From positions 1-16,777 of the forward strand of contig DJDY01000067.1 in assembly GCA_002435585.1 (NCBI GenBank): a DNA stretch of 16,777 nucleotides, in the 5' to 3' direction. Positions within the stretch are counted from its first letter, which is position 1; every line of letters begins with the position of its first letter. The notes below the pieces were generated by a model. That model made no database searches and was not told the origin of the DNA. It saw only the letters and a list, made by a program, of their open reading frames with translations. The stretch comes from Lachnospira sp. UBA5912. Its GTDB lineage: Bacteria > Bacillota > Clostridia > Lachnospirales > Lachnospiraceae. Of the stretch, positions 8,094-15,101 are shown piece by piece. The position numbers and the translations under genes are program-made.

Positions 8094-9335
8094 ATGGCAA
8101 TATATGTAACAGATGAAGAACAGGAAAAAGTTATACTTGTCGGGGTTGAACTTGACCCTGCGGATGATTGTGAAAAATCATTGGAGGAACTCTCAGAGCT
8201 TGCTAAAACAGCCGGCGCAATGACCGTAGGAAAGATGATTCAGCCAAGAGACAGCTTTCATCCTGCAACTTATATAGGAAAAGGCAAGTTAGAAGAATTA
8301 AGGGCTATGATAGATGAGCTTGGGGCTACAGGAATAATATGTGATGATGAATTATCTCCTGCGCAGCTAAGAAACTTAGAAGATGTCCTTGATACAAAAA
8401 TTATGGACCGAACTATGGTCATACTTGATATATTTGCAGCAAGGGCATCATCAAGTGAAGGTAAGATACAGGTTGAGATGGCACAGTTAAAGTACAGGTC
8501 AACAAGACTTGCAGGCTTTGGAACCACACTTTCAAGACTTGGTGGTGGTATAGGAACGAGAGGTCCAGGTGAGAAGAAGATAGAGACTGATAGAAGAATA
8601 ATACGTGACAGAATATCACATTTATCCGCTGAATTAAAGGAAATAAAAAGCCATCGTGATATACAAAGGCAGAACCGCGAAAGCAGTTCAACACCAGTTG
8701 CTGCTATAGTAGGTTATACTAATGCTGGTAAGTCAACACTTCTTAACAGGCTTACAGATGCCGGAGTACTGTCAGAAGATAAGCTGTTTGCAACGCTGGA
8801 CCCTACTACAAGAGCGCTCCAGCTTCCTAACGGAGAAAAGTTGCTTCTTACGGATACAGTCGGATTCATAAGAAAGCTGCCACATAACCTTATAGAGGCA
8901 TTCAGGAGCACACTTGAAGAGGCTAAGTATGCAGATATGATTGTGCATGTTGTTGACTGCTCAAATGATGACTATGAGAGACATATGGCTACTGTATATG
9001 ATACTCTTAAGCAGCTTGAAGTTAAGGATAAGCCAGTTATAACACTTTTTAACAAATGTGATGAGTTTGAAGAAATACCTATACTTAAGGATGGCAAAGC
9101 TGATTATGTAGAGAACATATCAGCAAGAACAGGTATGGGACTTGATAACTTTCTTATGGATATACAGGATATTATTCTTAAGAGCAGAATACAGATTGAA
9201 AGAGTGTTTCCGTATAGTGATGCTGGGAAGATACAGCTTATAAGAGAATATGGACAGCTTGAAAGCGAAGAATATACGCAGGAGGGCATTAAAGTTAAAG
9301 GTTACGTACCAGCATGGGTTGGTGGCAAGCTGTAA
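8094..9335 (+). CDS. hflX: Ribosome-associated GTPase HflX
   Basis: HflX binds the 50S subunit and splits stalled or stressed 70S ribosomes in the cytoplasm. From the ATG at 8094 the protein is 413 residues, a usual family length. The N-terminal HflX domain includes the conserved PRDSFHPATYIGKGKLEEL and IDRTMVILDIFA-like stretches, followed by a glycine-rich linker (RLGGGIGTRGPGEKKIETDRR). The GTPase domain has G1 GYTNAGKST (residues 207-215), G3 DTVGF (254-258), G4 NKCD (320-323) and G5 SARTG (343-347). A short C-terminal domain ends in VKGYVPAW. The gene follows ptsI by 96 nt without an obvious terminator, so read-through from upstream is possible. Confidence 0.96.
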   Translation: MAIYVTDEEQEKVILVGVELDPADDCEKSLEELSELAKTAGAMTVGKMIQPRDSFHPATYIGKGKLEELRAMIDELGATGIICDDELSPAQLRNLEDVLDTKIMDRTMVILDIFAARASSSEGKIQVEMAQLKYRSTRLAGFGTTLSRLGGGIGTRGPGEKKIETDRRIIRDRISHLSAELKEIKSHRDIQRQNRESSSTPVAAIVGYTNAGKSTLLNRLTDAGVLSEDKLFATLDPTTRALQLPNGEKLLLTDTVGFIRKLPHNLIEAFRSTLEEAKYADMIVHVVDCSNDDYERHMATVYDTLKQLEVKDKPVITLFNKCDEFEEIPILKDGKADYVENISARTGMGLDNFLMDIQDIILKSRIQIERVFPYSDAGKIQLIREYGQLESEEYTQEGIKVKGYVPAWVGGKL

Positions 9336-9374
9336 TCTGAGTCATAGTTATAAGAAAGTACTTCAAGGATTACA

Positions 9375-9500
9375 ATGAATACCTGCTTGTGGCAGGCTAT
9401 GGTCTTGATTTTAGTAATGGGTGACATGTTTTACAGATATATAACATATAGGCTAAGAAAGAGGGTAAGAAACTACCATGAATATAATTGCACTTGCTGA
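9375..9500 (+). CDS. Possible 41-residue membrane peptide overlapping the dihydrofolate reductase start
   Basis: A short open frame begins with ATG at 9375 behind AAGGA (9365-9369, 5 nt spacing) and ends with TGA at 9498-9500, 23 nt inside the next gene. It would encode 41 residues: a hydrophobic stretch with WQAMVLILVMGDMFY followed by a basic segment (RYITYRLRKRVR), the shape of a small single-span membrane protein. The ribosome binding site of the downstream gene lies inside it, so translation could be coupled. No family is recognised, and short frames of this kind can arise by chance. Confidence 0.3.
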   Translation: MNTCLWQAMVLILVMGDMFYRYITYRLRKRVRNYHEYNCTC

Positions 9501-9966
9501 TAAGAAGTGGGGGATTGGTAATAATGGGAGACTTCTTGTGGATATCCCGGAGGATAAGAAACTTTTTCGTGGAGAAACCTATGGAAAAGTTGTCGTTATG
9601 GGAAGAAAGACATATGAAAGCCTTCCTAACCAGTCTGCACTTGTTGGAAGAAAGAATATAGTTCTTACAAACAATAAGAATTATAAGGCTAAAGATGTGA
9701 CGGTGTGTCATAGTGTTGATGAAGTGTTAGAAGAGTTAAAGCAGTATGATTCCAGGGATGTATATATAATAGGCGGAGCACAGATATATGAGCAGTTTAT
9801 TCCATACTGTGACACGGCACATATAACAAGAGTTGATTATACATATGAAGCAGATACGCATATAGCAGATTTTGATAAGCTTGATGGATGGAGTGTTACG
9901 GCAAGAAGTGACGAGCATACATATTTTGATCTGTGTTATGAATTCGTCCGCTACCAGAGGGTGTAG
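9478..9966 (+). CDS. folA: Dihydrofolate reductase
   Basis: The 162-residue protein reduces dihydrofolate to tetrahydrofolate with NADPH and is the target of trimethoprim-type drugs. The N-terminal IIALADKKWGIGNNGRLL matches the family. The folate-binding acid is D26 in IPEDKKLFR. NADPH-contacting motifs VVVMGRKTYESLP and YIIGGAQIYEQ are present, and the C-terminus ends in the usual YEFVRYQ strand. The segment before the acid reads LLVDIPED in place of the LPWHLPED-type tryptophan motif. The ribosome binding site is GAGGG at 9461-9465, with a rather long 12-nt spacing. No thymidylate synthase gene is adjacent, although the two are often paired. A possible small frame (9375-9500) overlaps the start. 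Confidence 0.95.
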   Translation: MNIIALADKKWGIGNNGRLLVDIPEDKKLFRGETYGKVVVMGRKTYESLPNQSALVGRKNIVLTNNKNYKAKDVTVCHSVDEVLEELKQYDSRDVYIIGGAQIYEQFIPYCDTAHITRVDYTYEADTHIADFDKLDGWSVTARSDEHTYFDLCYEFVRYQRV

Positions 9967-10064
9967 GATTTTTGCCTTTATCACATTTGTTTAAAAGATT
10001 AACATTTGCATGCATTTGACATTAATCCGTTGTGCATTGAAATGTGTGCAGAAAAATGAATGAT

Positions 10065-10117
10065 ATGAATAAAAGGAAATTACATGAATAAAAGGGAAAA
10101 TATATGAATAATAAAAG
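10065..10117 (+). repeat. Three successive ATGAATAA start-like modules upstream of the exported-protein gene
   Basis: ATGAATAAAAGGAAAT (10065-10080) and ATGAATAAAAGGGAAAAT (10084-10101) are near copies, and the coding start ATGAATAATAAAAG (10104-10117) is a third. The first two open frames of 8 and 7 codons. The stop of the second (TGA 10105-10107) overlaps the start codon of the real gene by 4 nt. The AAAAGG part doubles as a ribosome binding site for the next module. Confidence 0.7.
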
Positions 10118-11168
10118 AAAGAAGATAAGACATTTAACTATCGGAATACTGATATTTGCCATAATTGCAGGAACAACAGCGGCTTATGGTATCTCACATC
10201 TGTATGCATCACCCAGGGAAAAGACGATTAAGGCTATGCAGCAGTCAGTAGATACATTTAAACAGGTTCTGGAAGGCTACATTGATAAGGTTGCACAGCT
10301 TGATCCAATGGGTAATCATACATATACCGGTGATATAACAGTGTCAGAATTCACATATGATAGTGTTGATTACAGACCTGATACAACAAATAATAGTCAC
10401 AAATATAGTATTGTTACAAATAATAACAACATAACGCTTTCTATGCCACAGGTAGAAGATGGTACGCTTGTTGTTGATAAAAACGATATATTGCCATATG
10501 GTCTTGCAAAGATTGATTCTGAACAGACCGGACCTTTATTAAGAGCAATGCTTTCACACATTATTGACGGATATGAAGCAGCTGTTAAGGATAATATTGA
10601 AAGTATTAAGGCAGCCGGTGATACACCTGCTTCAAAACAGGTACATGTATCAGGAGTATCAGAATATGCAGGTATGGATACCGATACAAAGGAAGTATAC
10701 AGCATGGCCATAAGTGATAAGTCGCTTATATCAGGATTTAATACTTTTATAGATGAAATGTATAAAGATTCAACTCTTCTTCCATATATATCGCTTCTTA
10801 ATGTTAACGGAGTAACTATTGATAAGATAAAATCAAAGTTTAATATGTATGCAGAGGGTGTGAATACAATTATTAATATGAATATAGATACTGCTGGAAA
10901 ACTGACAGGAATAGAGCTTGCTTGTGAATCTGATGCTGATAATCAGCTTGCCAGTATATCGATAAGATTCACTGGTGAAAATAATATATATGATAGTATC
11001 TATATGACAGTGGAAACAGCAGTGATAAATAACAATTATGTAAATGCATCAATTCAGCTTGATATGCAGAATATGGATAATATCAGGTATGCTGTTAATG
11101 CAGATGTAAAATATCACAGACATAGTATGGGATTAAAAGCAGCTGGGGATATGACAATGACAAAGTAA
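10104..11168 (+). CDS. Predicted exported or membrane-anchored protein of unknown function
   Basis: The 354-residue protein is not recognised. It begins with a basic stretch (NNKRKKIRH) and a hydrophobic segment at about residues 10-33 (LTIGILIFAIIAGTTAAYG), typical of an uncleaved signal anchor or signal peptide, with the rest outside the membrane. The remainder alternates hydrophilic helical parts (EKTIKAMQQSVDTFKQVLEGYIDKV) with Thr/Asn-rich segments that look beta-strand forming (YTGDITVSEFTYDSVDY, NYVNASIQLDMQ). There is no cysteine-lipid box and no catalytic signature. The overall form resembles substrate-free lipoprotein-like DUF proteins common in Lachnospiraceae, but no function can be assigned. 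The ribosome binding site is AGGG (10094-10097), and a strong terminator follows at 11200. Confidence 0.75.
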   Translation: MNNKRKKIRHLTIGILIFAIIAGTTAAYGISHLYASPREKTIKAMQQSVDTFKQVLEGYIDKVAQLDPMGNHTYTGDITVSEFTYDSVDYRPDTTNNSHKYSIVTNNNNITLSMPQVEDGTLVVDKNDILPYGLAKIDSEQTGPLLRAMLSHIIDGYEAAVKDNIESIKAAGDTPASKQVHVSGVSEYAGMDTDTKEVYSMAISDKSLISGFNTFIDEMYKDSTLLPYISLLNVNGVTIDKIKSKFNMYAEGVNTIINMNIDTAGKLTGIELACESDADNQLASISIRFTGENNIYDSIYMTVETAVINNNYVNASIQLDMQNMDNIRYAVNADVKYHRHSMGLKAAGDMTMTK

Positions 11169-11199
11169 GTAACATAAACAGGAAAATAAAAGGGTATAC

Positions 11200-11261
11200 A
11201 AAACTCCCGGTAAAACATGGCAGATACACGTAGTCGCAGGTTATGTTTTACCGGGAGTTTT
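11200..11261. terminator. Bidirectional rho-independent terminator with 19-bp perfect stem
   Basis: AAAACTCCCGGTAAAACAT (11200-11218) and its exact reverse complement (11243-11261) form a 19-bp stem around a 24-nt loop. T-runs end the stem in both directions, so it can stop transcription of the plus-strand exported-protein gene and of the minus-strand amidase gene that converge here. Confidence 0.92.
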
Positions 11262-11286
11262 ATATGAAATAGTAAAAGATATTTTC

Positions 11287-12393
11287 TTATGTTGTTATAT
11301 AAGTATTGTAATGGAATCTTCTTAACCGGCGTTCCATTTTTATAGCATTGGATAAAAGGGCATAGGCTCCAACCTGAACTTTATAATAACCATCTTCGTA
11401 TATTATAAATGCTGGAAATCCGTCAATAAGTAGTGAGTTTAACATCCGGTCGGCATTTTCCTTGTTCCTGTATGCACCTGTCTGCACTCTGTAAAGAGGC
11501 TGTGGAGAGTAAGAATTATTGCTATTACTATTGTTATTGTCACAATTGCATTCTGGAAGCTCGTTAGTATAATTATTAGTATTTATAGAACCGGCTGTGT
11601 TTATTGGATTGATAGTATTAATAGTATTCATAGAACCAACGGCTTTTACAGAATTAACGGTATTCATAGAAGCAGAATTGTTTGTTGAATCTGCATTGTT
11701 TACAGGATTAGCAGAGTCCATTTGGTTAACAGTATTCATAGAGCTGGCTGTTTTAGTAGAATTAGTTCTTCCACTGGAAACATTGCCTGAAGAGTTGATT
11801 TTATTGTCTGTATTGCCTGTAGTACCAGTATTGCCAGTATTGCCAGTATTACGTGCACTTACTGGTATACTTTCAAGAATGCCGTCAGCTATTGCATTTG
11901 CAATTTTATCGAATTCCTGGTCAAATATATAATTATCTTTTTCATTATTTATGAAGCCGGCTTCAACAAGTACAGCAGGCATTTTGGTTCTTTTAAGTAC
12001 AATAAGATTTTTTCTTACATCAACACCCAGGTTTTTAAATCCAACATCCTCAAGCTGGTTGTTTATGTTTCTTGCAACCTCAGCCTTAAGTCCTGAATCA
12101 TTGAACACAAGAGTTTCAACCCCTGAATACTGATTAGGCGTTTCAGAAGAATTACGATGTATTGATACGAAAAGATCAGCACCAGAGTTGTTGGCATCAG
12201 TTGCCTTTTTAAAAGGCGTTTCATATTCATCGGTAGTTCTTGTGTAGAATACATCTACACCATTTTTTTTAAGAATATCCCCAACAGCCAGAGTAAGGTC
12301 AAGAGTGTCATCTTTTTCCTGTCTGCCTTTATATACAGCACCAGGATCACTGCCTCCATGACCGGCATCAAGGGCAACCTTATAATCCGCCAT
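11287..12393 (-). CDS. N-acetylmuramoyl-L-alanine amidase with SPOR domain, no signal peptide (CwlC-like)
   Basis: The 368-residue enzyme should cleave the bond between N-acetylmuramic acid and L-alanine in peptidoglycan. Residues 3-182 are a complete Amidase_3 domain with zinc ligands H12 (DAGHGG), E26 (RQEK) and H79 (SIHRN) and catalytic E144 (VEAGF). Residues 183-292 form a low-complexity Asn/Thr/Ser linker with recurring NTGNTG and MNTVN/MNTIN words. Residues 297-368 resemble a SPOR domain (YRVQTGAYRNKENAD and YYKVQVGAY). The catalytic domain starts at residue 3, so no signal peptide is possible. AGGAG 5 nt before ATG 12393 fixes this start over one 8 codons upstream. The same layout occurs in Bacillus subtilis CwlC, a mother-cell lysis amidase. 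A phage-type lysin is less likely, as no phage genes are near. It is divergent from the SleC-like gene. Confidence 0.92.
   Translation of the reverse strand: MADYKVALDAGHGGSDPGAVYKGRQEKDDTLDLTLAVGDILKKNGVDVFYTRTTDEYETPFKKATDANNSGADLFVSIHRNSSETPNQYSGVETLVFNDSGLKAEVARNINNQLEDVGFKNLGVDVRKNLIVLKRTKMPAVLVEAGFINNEKDNYIFDQEFDKIANAIADGILESIPVSARNTGNTGNTGTTGNTDNKINSSGNVSSGRTNSTKTASSMNTVNQMDSANPVNNADSTNNSASMNTVNSVKAVGSMNTINTINPINTAGSINTNNYTNELPECNCDNNNSNSNNSYSPQPLYRVQTGAYRNKENADRMLNSLLIDGFPAFIIYEDGYYKVQVGAYALLSNAIKMERRLRRFHYNTYITT
11580..11850 (-). repeat. Low-complexity repeat tract encoding the amidase linker
   Basis: This stretch codes for the Asn/Thr/Ser-rich linker. Degenerate units encoding MNT(V/I)N, SMNT and NTGNTG recur on the minus strand. 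On the plus strand the same DNA is open and rich in Leu/Val/Glu codons, but that is a by-product of the repeats. Confidence 0.6.
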
Positions 12394-12607
12394 ATGCGCT
12401 CCTAAAGGAATTATCATTTTATTTTATTCATAAAATTATATAAAGATACATATAATAATCAAAAAAATATTAATCTGATGTATGGTACTTGTTGTTATGA
12501 AAATATATAGGATGTGGGTGCTGGAAGTAAATACCGGCATTTGCACCATTATATAGTAGGTATATAAGCATAAATCAGGCACAGAGTACCTGCAGAATGG
12601 GGGAATA
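12394..12607. other. 214-bp divergent intergenic region between the amidase and SleC-like genes
   Basis: The region is very AT-rich. It holds the amidase ribosome binding site (CTCCT on the plus strand, 12399-12403) and the GGGGGA site (12599-12604) for the SleC-like gene, and must contain both promoters. Candidate sporulation-type -10 elements such as CATTATA near 12546 and, on the minus strand, CATACAT near 12479-12485 are visible, but neither has a convincing -35 partner at the right spacing. No terminator or RNA gene is seen. Confidence 0.5.
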
Positions 12608-13873
12608 ATGGTGTATGTTCGTACTATGGAAACGCCACCTGACATGATAGATAAGGGAAAGATGCGTATAAATGTATATGATAAACAACAGGGCACGCCG
12701 CTTTCAAATGCGAGAATATCTGTATCATACACAGGAAATCCAGAAGCAATAATAAACGAGGCTGTGACGGATTCAGAAGGTGCTGTTAATCTTGATGAAC
12801 TTTTAGCGCCGCCAATAGAATATAGTATGGAACCTGGCGAAAAACAGCCATTTTCTGAATATACTATAGATGTCAATGCGAATGGGTATGAGGAAACCAA
12901 TATATCGGGTATAGATGTATTTTCTGGTGAGACCAGCATACAGGATGTGTATATGAACGAAGAAAGCTATTCGGTTCCACAGGATAATATAGTTATACCT
13001 GTTAATACGTTGTATGGAAACTATCCTGCCAAGATACCGGAAAGTGAGATTAAGCCAGTACAGCAGTCAGGGGAGATAGTGCTTAGCCGTGTAGTCATAC
13101 CTGAAACTATAGTTGTACATGATGGTGTACCAACTGATTCCACGGCTATCGATTATTATGTAAGATACAGGGATTATATTAAAAATGTAGCAAGCAGCGA
13201 GATATATTCAACATGGCCAAGACAGACTCTTGAAGCTAATATACTTGCGATTATGTCATTTACACTTAACAGGGTATACACAGAATGGTACAGAAACCAG
13301 AATTATAATTTTACGATAACATCCTCAACGGCATTTGACCATAAGTGGGTAAACAGCAGAAATATATTTGAGAGCATATCTAATGTGGTTGATGAAATAT
13401 TTGATAATTATCTTTCGCGTCCCAATGTCAAACAGCCGATACTTACACAATATTGTGATGGTAAAAAGTCCAGCTGTCCGAACTGGATGACCCAGTGGGG
13501 TAGTAAATATCTTGGTGACCAGGGGTATTCGTCGATTGATATATTAAGATATTATTATGGAGATAATATGTATATCAACACAGCAGAGCAGATACAGGGA
13601 ATTCCTTCATCATGGCCTGGAGCTGACCTTGATATAGGCTCATCAGGGCAGAAGGTAAGGCAGCTTCAGGAACAGCTTAATCTCATAGGGGATTTTTATA
13701 GTGCAATCCCGGCATTATCAGCAGATGGAATATATGGAGAACGCACAGCAGAAGCAGTAAGACAGTTCCAGAGGATTAACAATATGCCACAGACCGGCGT
13801 TGTGGATTTTCCAACTTGGTACAGGATATCTGACAGATATGTAAGATTATCTGGAATTGCTGAGCTTAGCTGA
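12608..13873 (+). CDS. SleC-like spore cortex-lytic protein (SpoIID-type domain plus peptidoglycan-binding domain)
   Basis: The 421-residue protein has three parts. Residues 13-120 resemble a carboxypeptidase-regulatory or prealbumin-like beta domain (MRINVYDKQQGTPLSNARISV). Residues 180-330 resemble a SpoIID-type lytic transglycosylase; SSEIYSTWPRQTLEANILAI contains E198 in the position of the SpoIID catalytic glutamate, and ITSSTAFDHKW and TQYCDGKKSSCPNW follow. Residues 333-405 form a PG_binding_1 domain (GSSGQKVRQLQEQL, DGIYGERTAEAVRQFQ). This order is that of clostridial SleC, the cortex-lytic enzyme activated by Csp proteases during spore germination. There is no clear signal peptide and no Csp protease gene in the window. 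The start is set by GGGGGA at 12599-12604. The role in cortex hydrolysis is inferred from family layout and from the CwlC-like neighbour. Confidence 0.8.
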   Translation: MVYVRTMETPPDMIDKGKMRINVYDKQQGTPLSNARISVSYTGNPEAIINEAVTDSEGAVNLDELLAPPIEYSMEPGEKQPFSEYTIDVNANGYEETNISGIDVFSGETSIQDVYMNEESYSVPQDNIVIPVNTLYGNYPAKIPESEIKPVQQSGEIVLSRVVIPETIVVHDGVPTDSTAIDYYVRYRDYIKNVASSEIYSTWPRQTLEANILAIMSFTLNRVYTEWYRNQNYNFTITSSTAFDHKWVNSRNIFESISNVVDEIFDNYLSRPNVKQPILTQYCDGKKSSCPNWMTQWGSKYLGDQGYSSIDILRYYYGDNMYINTAEQIQGIPSSWPGADLDIGSSGQKVRQLQEQLNLIGDFYSAIPALSADGIYGERTAEAVRQFQRINNMPQTGVVDFPTWYRISDRYVRLSGIAELS

Positions 13874-13978
13874 TAACTTGAAATAATAATTGGTAAATGA
13901 TATTATATAACAATATATAGTAATAGATAAATTTCATTTTTTATAAACATAATCAGCGGATATTATTTGTACAGATAG

Positions 13979-13984
13979 TATAAT
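13979..13984 (+). promoter_or_regulatory. Candidate -10 box of the MerR-family gene
   Basis: TATAAT stands 34 nt before the ATG at 14019, giving a short leader. No good -35 hexamer is present at 16-19 bp, so the promoter may be weak or depend on an activator, as with autoregulated MerR genes. The preceding 105 nt after the SleC-like gene (from 13874) is AT-rich, with no terminator recognised. Confidence 0.4.
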
Positions 13985-14018
13985 GTATATAACATATGAT
14001 AAAGAAAGAGGCGGAAAT

Positions 14019-14879
14019 ATGAGGTATAAGATAAGCGACCTTGCCAAGCTTTTAGATGTATCAACGAATACAGTAAGAAGATATGAGGATATGGGGTATA
14101 TATCTGCTGTAAGAGATGAAAACAGTGGATACAGATATTATGATGATGACGGAGTGTTTGGCGTACTGAATGCCAAGATGCATATAAAGTACGGATTTAC
14201 GCATGAACAGATAAGTAAGATGCAGAATTATACTCTTGATGAAACGATAGAAGCCTGCCAGGAGCGTATGCAGCAGATGGATAAACAGATAGCGTATATG
14301 ACATATTTAAGACACAGGCTTAAGGATGATTGTGTGCTTATGAAGAAGGCTGCAACTAATACAGATATATATGAAAAACAAAGTCAGCCTATGTATTATG
14401 TTCTGTATAAAAAGGGTGATAAGCTGCTTCAGGAGCCGGGAAGGTTAGAACAGTTAAAAGAATTTTTATATAATTCGCCTGAAATCCAGCATATATACAT
14501 AATTCCAGAATGTGAACTGGCTGCAGGACGCTTCACAGTCAGCTGTGGATATTCGATTAAAGAAGAACATCTTGAAAAATATAATCTTCACATTAACGAG
14601 TATGTAGAAAAATATATACCAAAGCCATCAGTTATGGGAATATCCAAGGTTCCAGCAAAGATAAGTAAGATGCTTGAAAGATCGCAGGATGAAATCAAAG
14701 AGATTATGATAGGACGTCATCTTGAGTATATGAAAGAGCATGATCTTGTACCTGACGGGGATATTACGGGTATAGTTATAACTAAGGTCAGGGATGATAA
14801 CAGTGAGGAGGAAGTTATGTATATACTTATGAGCATACCAGTGAAAAATGCGGATGGTTCTGATTCTTATAGTATTTAA
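14019..14879 (+). CDS. MerR-family transcriptional regulator
   Basis: The 286-residue protein starts with a MerR winged helix-turn-helix: YKISDLAKLLDVSTNTVRRYEDMGYI (residues 3-28), then the wing with NSGYRYYDDD, then a helical dimerisation segment (TLDETIEACQERMQQMDKQIAYMTYLRHRL, about 80-110). Residues 120-286 form a larger effector-binding-like region with PMYYVLYKKGDKL and repeated Ile/Glu-rich segments. No cysteine cluster of the metal-sensing kind is seen, so a small organic ligand is more likely than a metal. GAGGCGG (14008-14014) precedes ATG 14019; an in-frame upstream ATG at 13983 overlaps the -10 box and is rejected. MerR regulators twist promoters with 19-20 bp spacers, and the downstream acetylesterase gene has such a spacing. 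The effector is unknown. Confidence 0.9.
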   Translation: MRYKISDLAKLLDVSTNTVRRYEDMGYISAVRDENSGYRYYDDDGVFGVLNAKMHIKYGFTHEQISKMQNYTLDETIEACQERMQQMDKQIAYMTYLRHRLKDDCVLMKKAATNTDIYEKQSQPMYYVLYKKGDKLLQEPGRLEQLKEFLYNSPEIQHIYIIPECELAAGRFTVSCGYSIKEEHLEKYNLHINEYVEKYIPKPSVMGISKVPAKISKMLERSQDEIKEIMIGRHLEYMKEHDLVPDGDITGIVITKVRDDNSEEEVMYILMSIPVKNADGSDSYSI

Positions 14880-14904
14880 ATAGCTTATATAAATACAGTT
14901 TATT

Positions 14905-14971
14905 GCCTGATTGTATCTTTTAAATATGGACGATGTATATTACAACAATTCATATAGGGATACAATCAGGC
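14905..14971 (+). terminator. Long stem-loop terminator after the MerR-family gene
   Basis: GCCTGATTGTATC (14905-14917) is the exact reverse complement of GATACAATCAGGC (14959-14971), which is followed by TTTTGTATT. Inside the 41-nt loop, ATATGGA pairs with TTCATAT, extending the rod. It separates the MerR gene from the acetylesterase gene, so the latter should need its own promoter. Confidence 0.85.
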
Positions 14972-15018
14972 TTTTGTATTAATAAAAAAACAATCCACTG
15001 TTAAATGTGTAAAAACTA

Positions 15019-15049
15019 TTGACCTTGACATTGGTTCATACTTTATAAT
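15019..15049 (+). promoter_or_regulatory. Acetylesterase promoter with overlapping -35 boxes and MerR-type spacing
   Basis: TTGACC (15019-15024) is directly followed by TTGACA (15025-15030), and TATAAT lies at 15044-15049. The spacers are 19 bp from the first box and only 13 bp from the second. A 19-bp spacer is the hallmark of MerR-activated promoters, and a MerR-family gene lies just upstream. No strong dyad symmetry is visible in the spacer, so MerR control is a suggestion. Transcription would start near 15056 and leave about 45 nt of leader containing AAAGGAAAGG (15083-15092). Confidence 0.5.
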
Positions 15050-15101
15050 TCACTAAAAAGGGCAGTAATGTCATAAAGGAAGAAAGGAAAGGTCGTTTAC
15101 A

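Noticed and set aside
9382..9396. CCTGC/GCAGG hairpin after hflX as a terminator
   Set aside because: The stem is only 5 bp and is not followed by a T-run.
10016..10021. Perfect TTGACA as promoter of the exported-protein gene
   Set aside because: No acceptable -10 hexamer occurs at 16-19 bp downstream.
11597..11932. Plus-strand open frame rich in Leu, Val and Glu opposite the amidase gene
   Set aside because: It is the antisense image of the Asn/Thr-rich amidase linker. It has no ribosome binding site, and the minus strand carries a full catalytic domain and SPOR domain.
12394..12417. Start of the amidase 8 codons upstream
   Set aside because: The AGGAG site lies inside this extension and 5 nt before the downstream ATG at 12393; the extra residues do not form a signal peptide.
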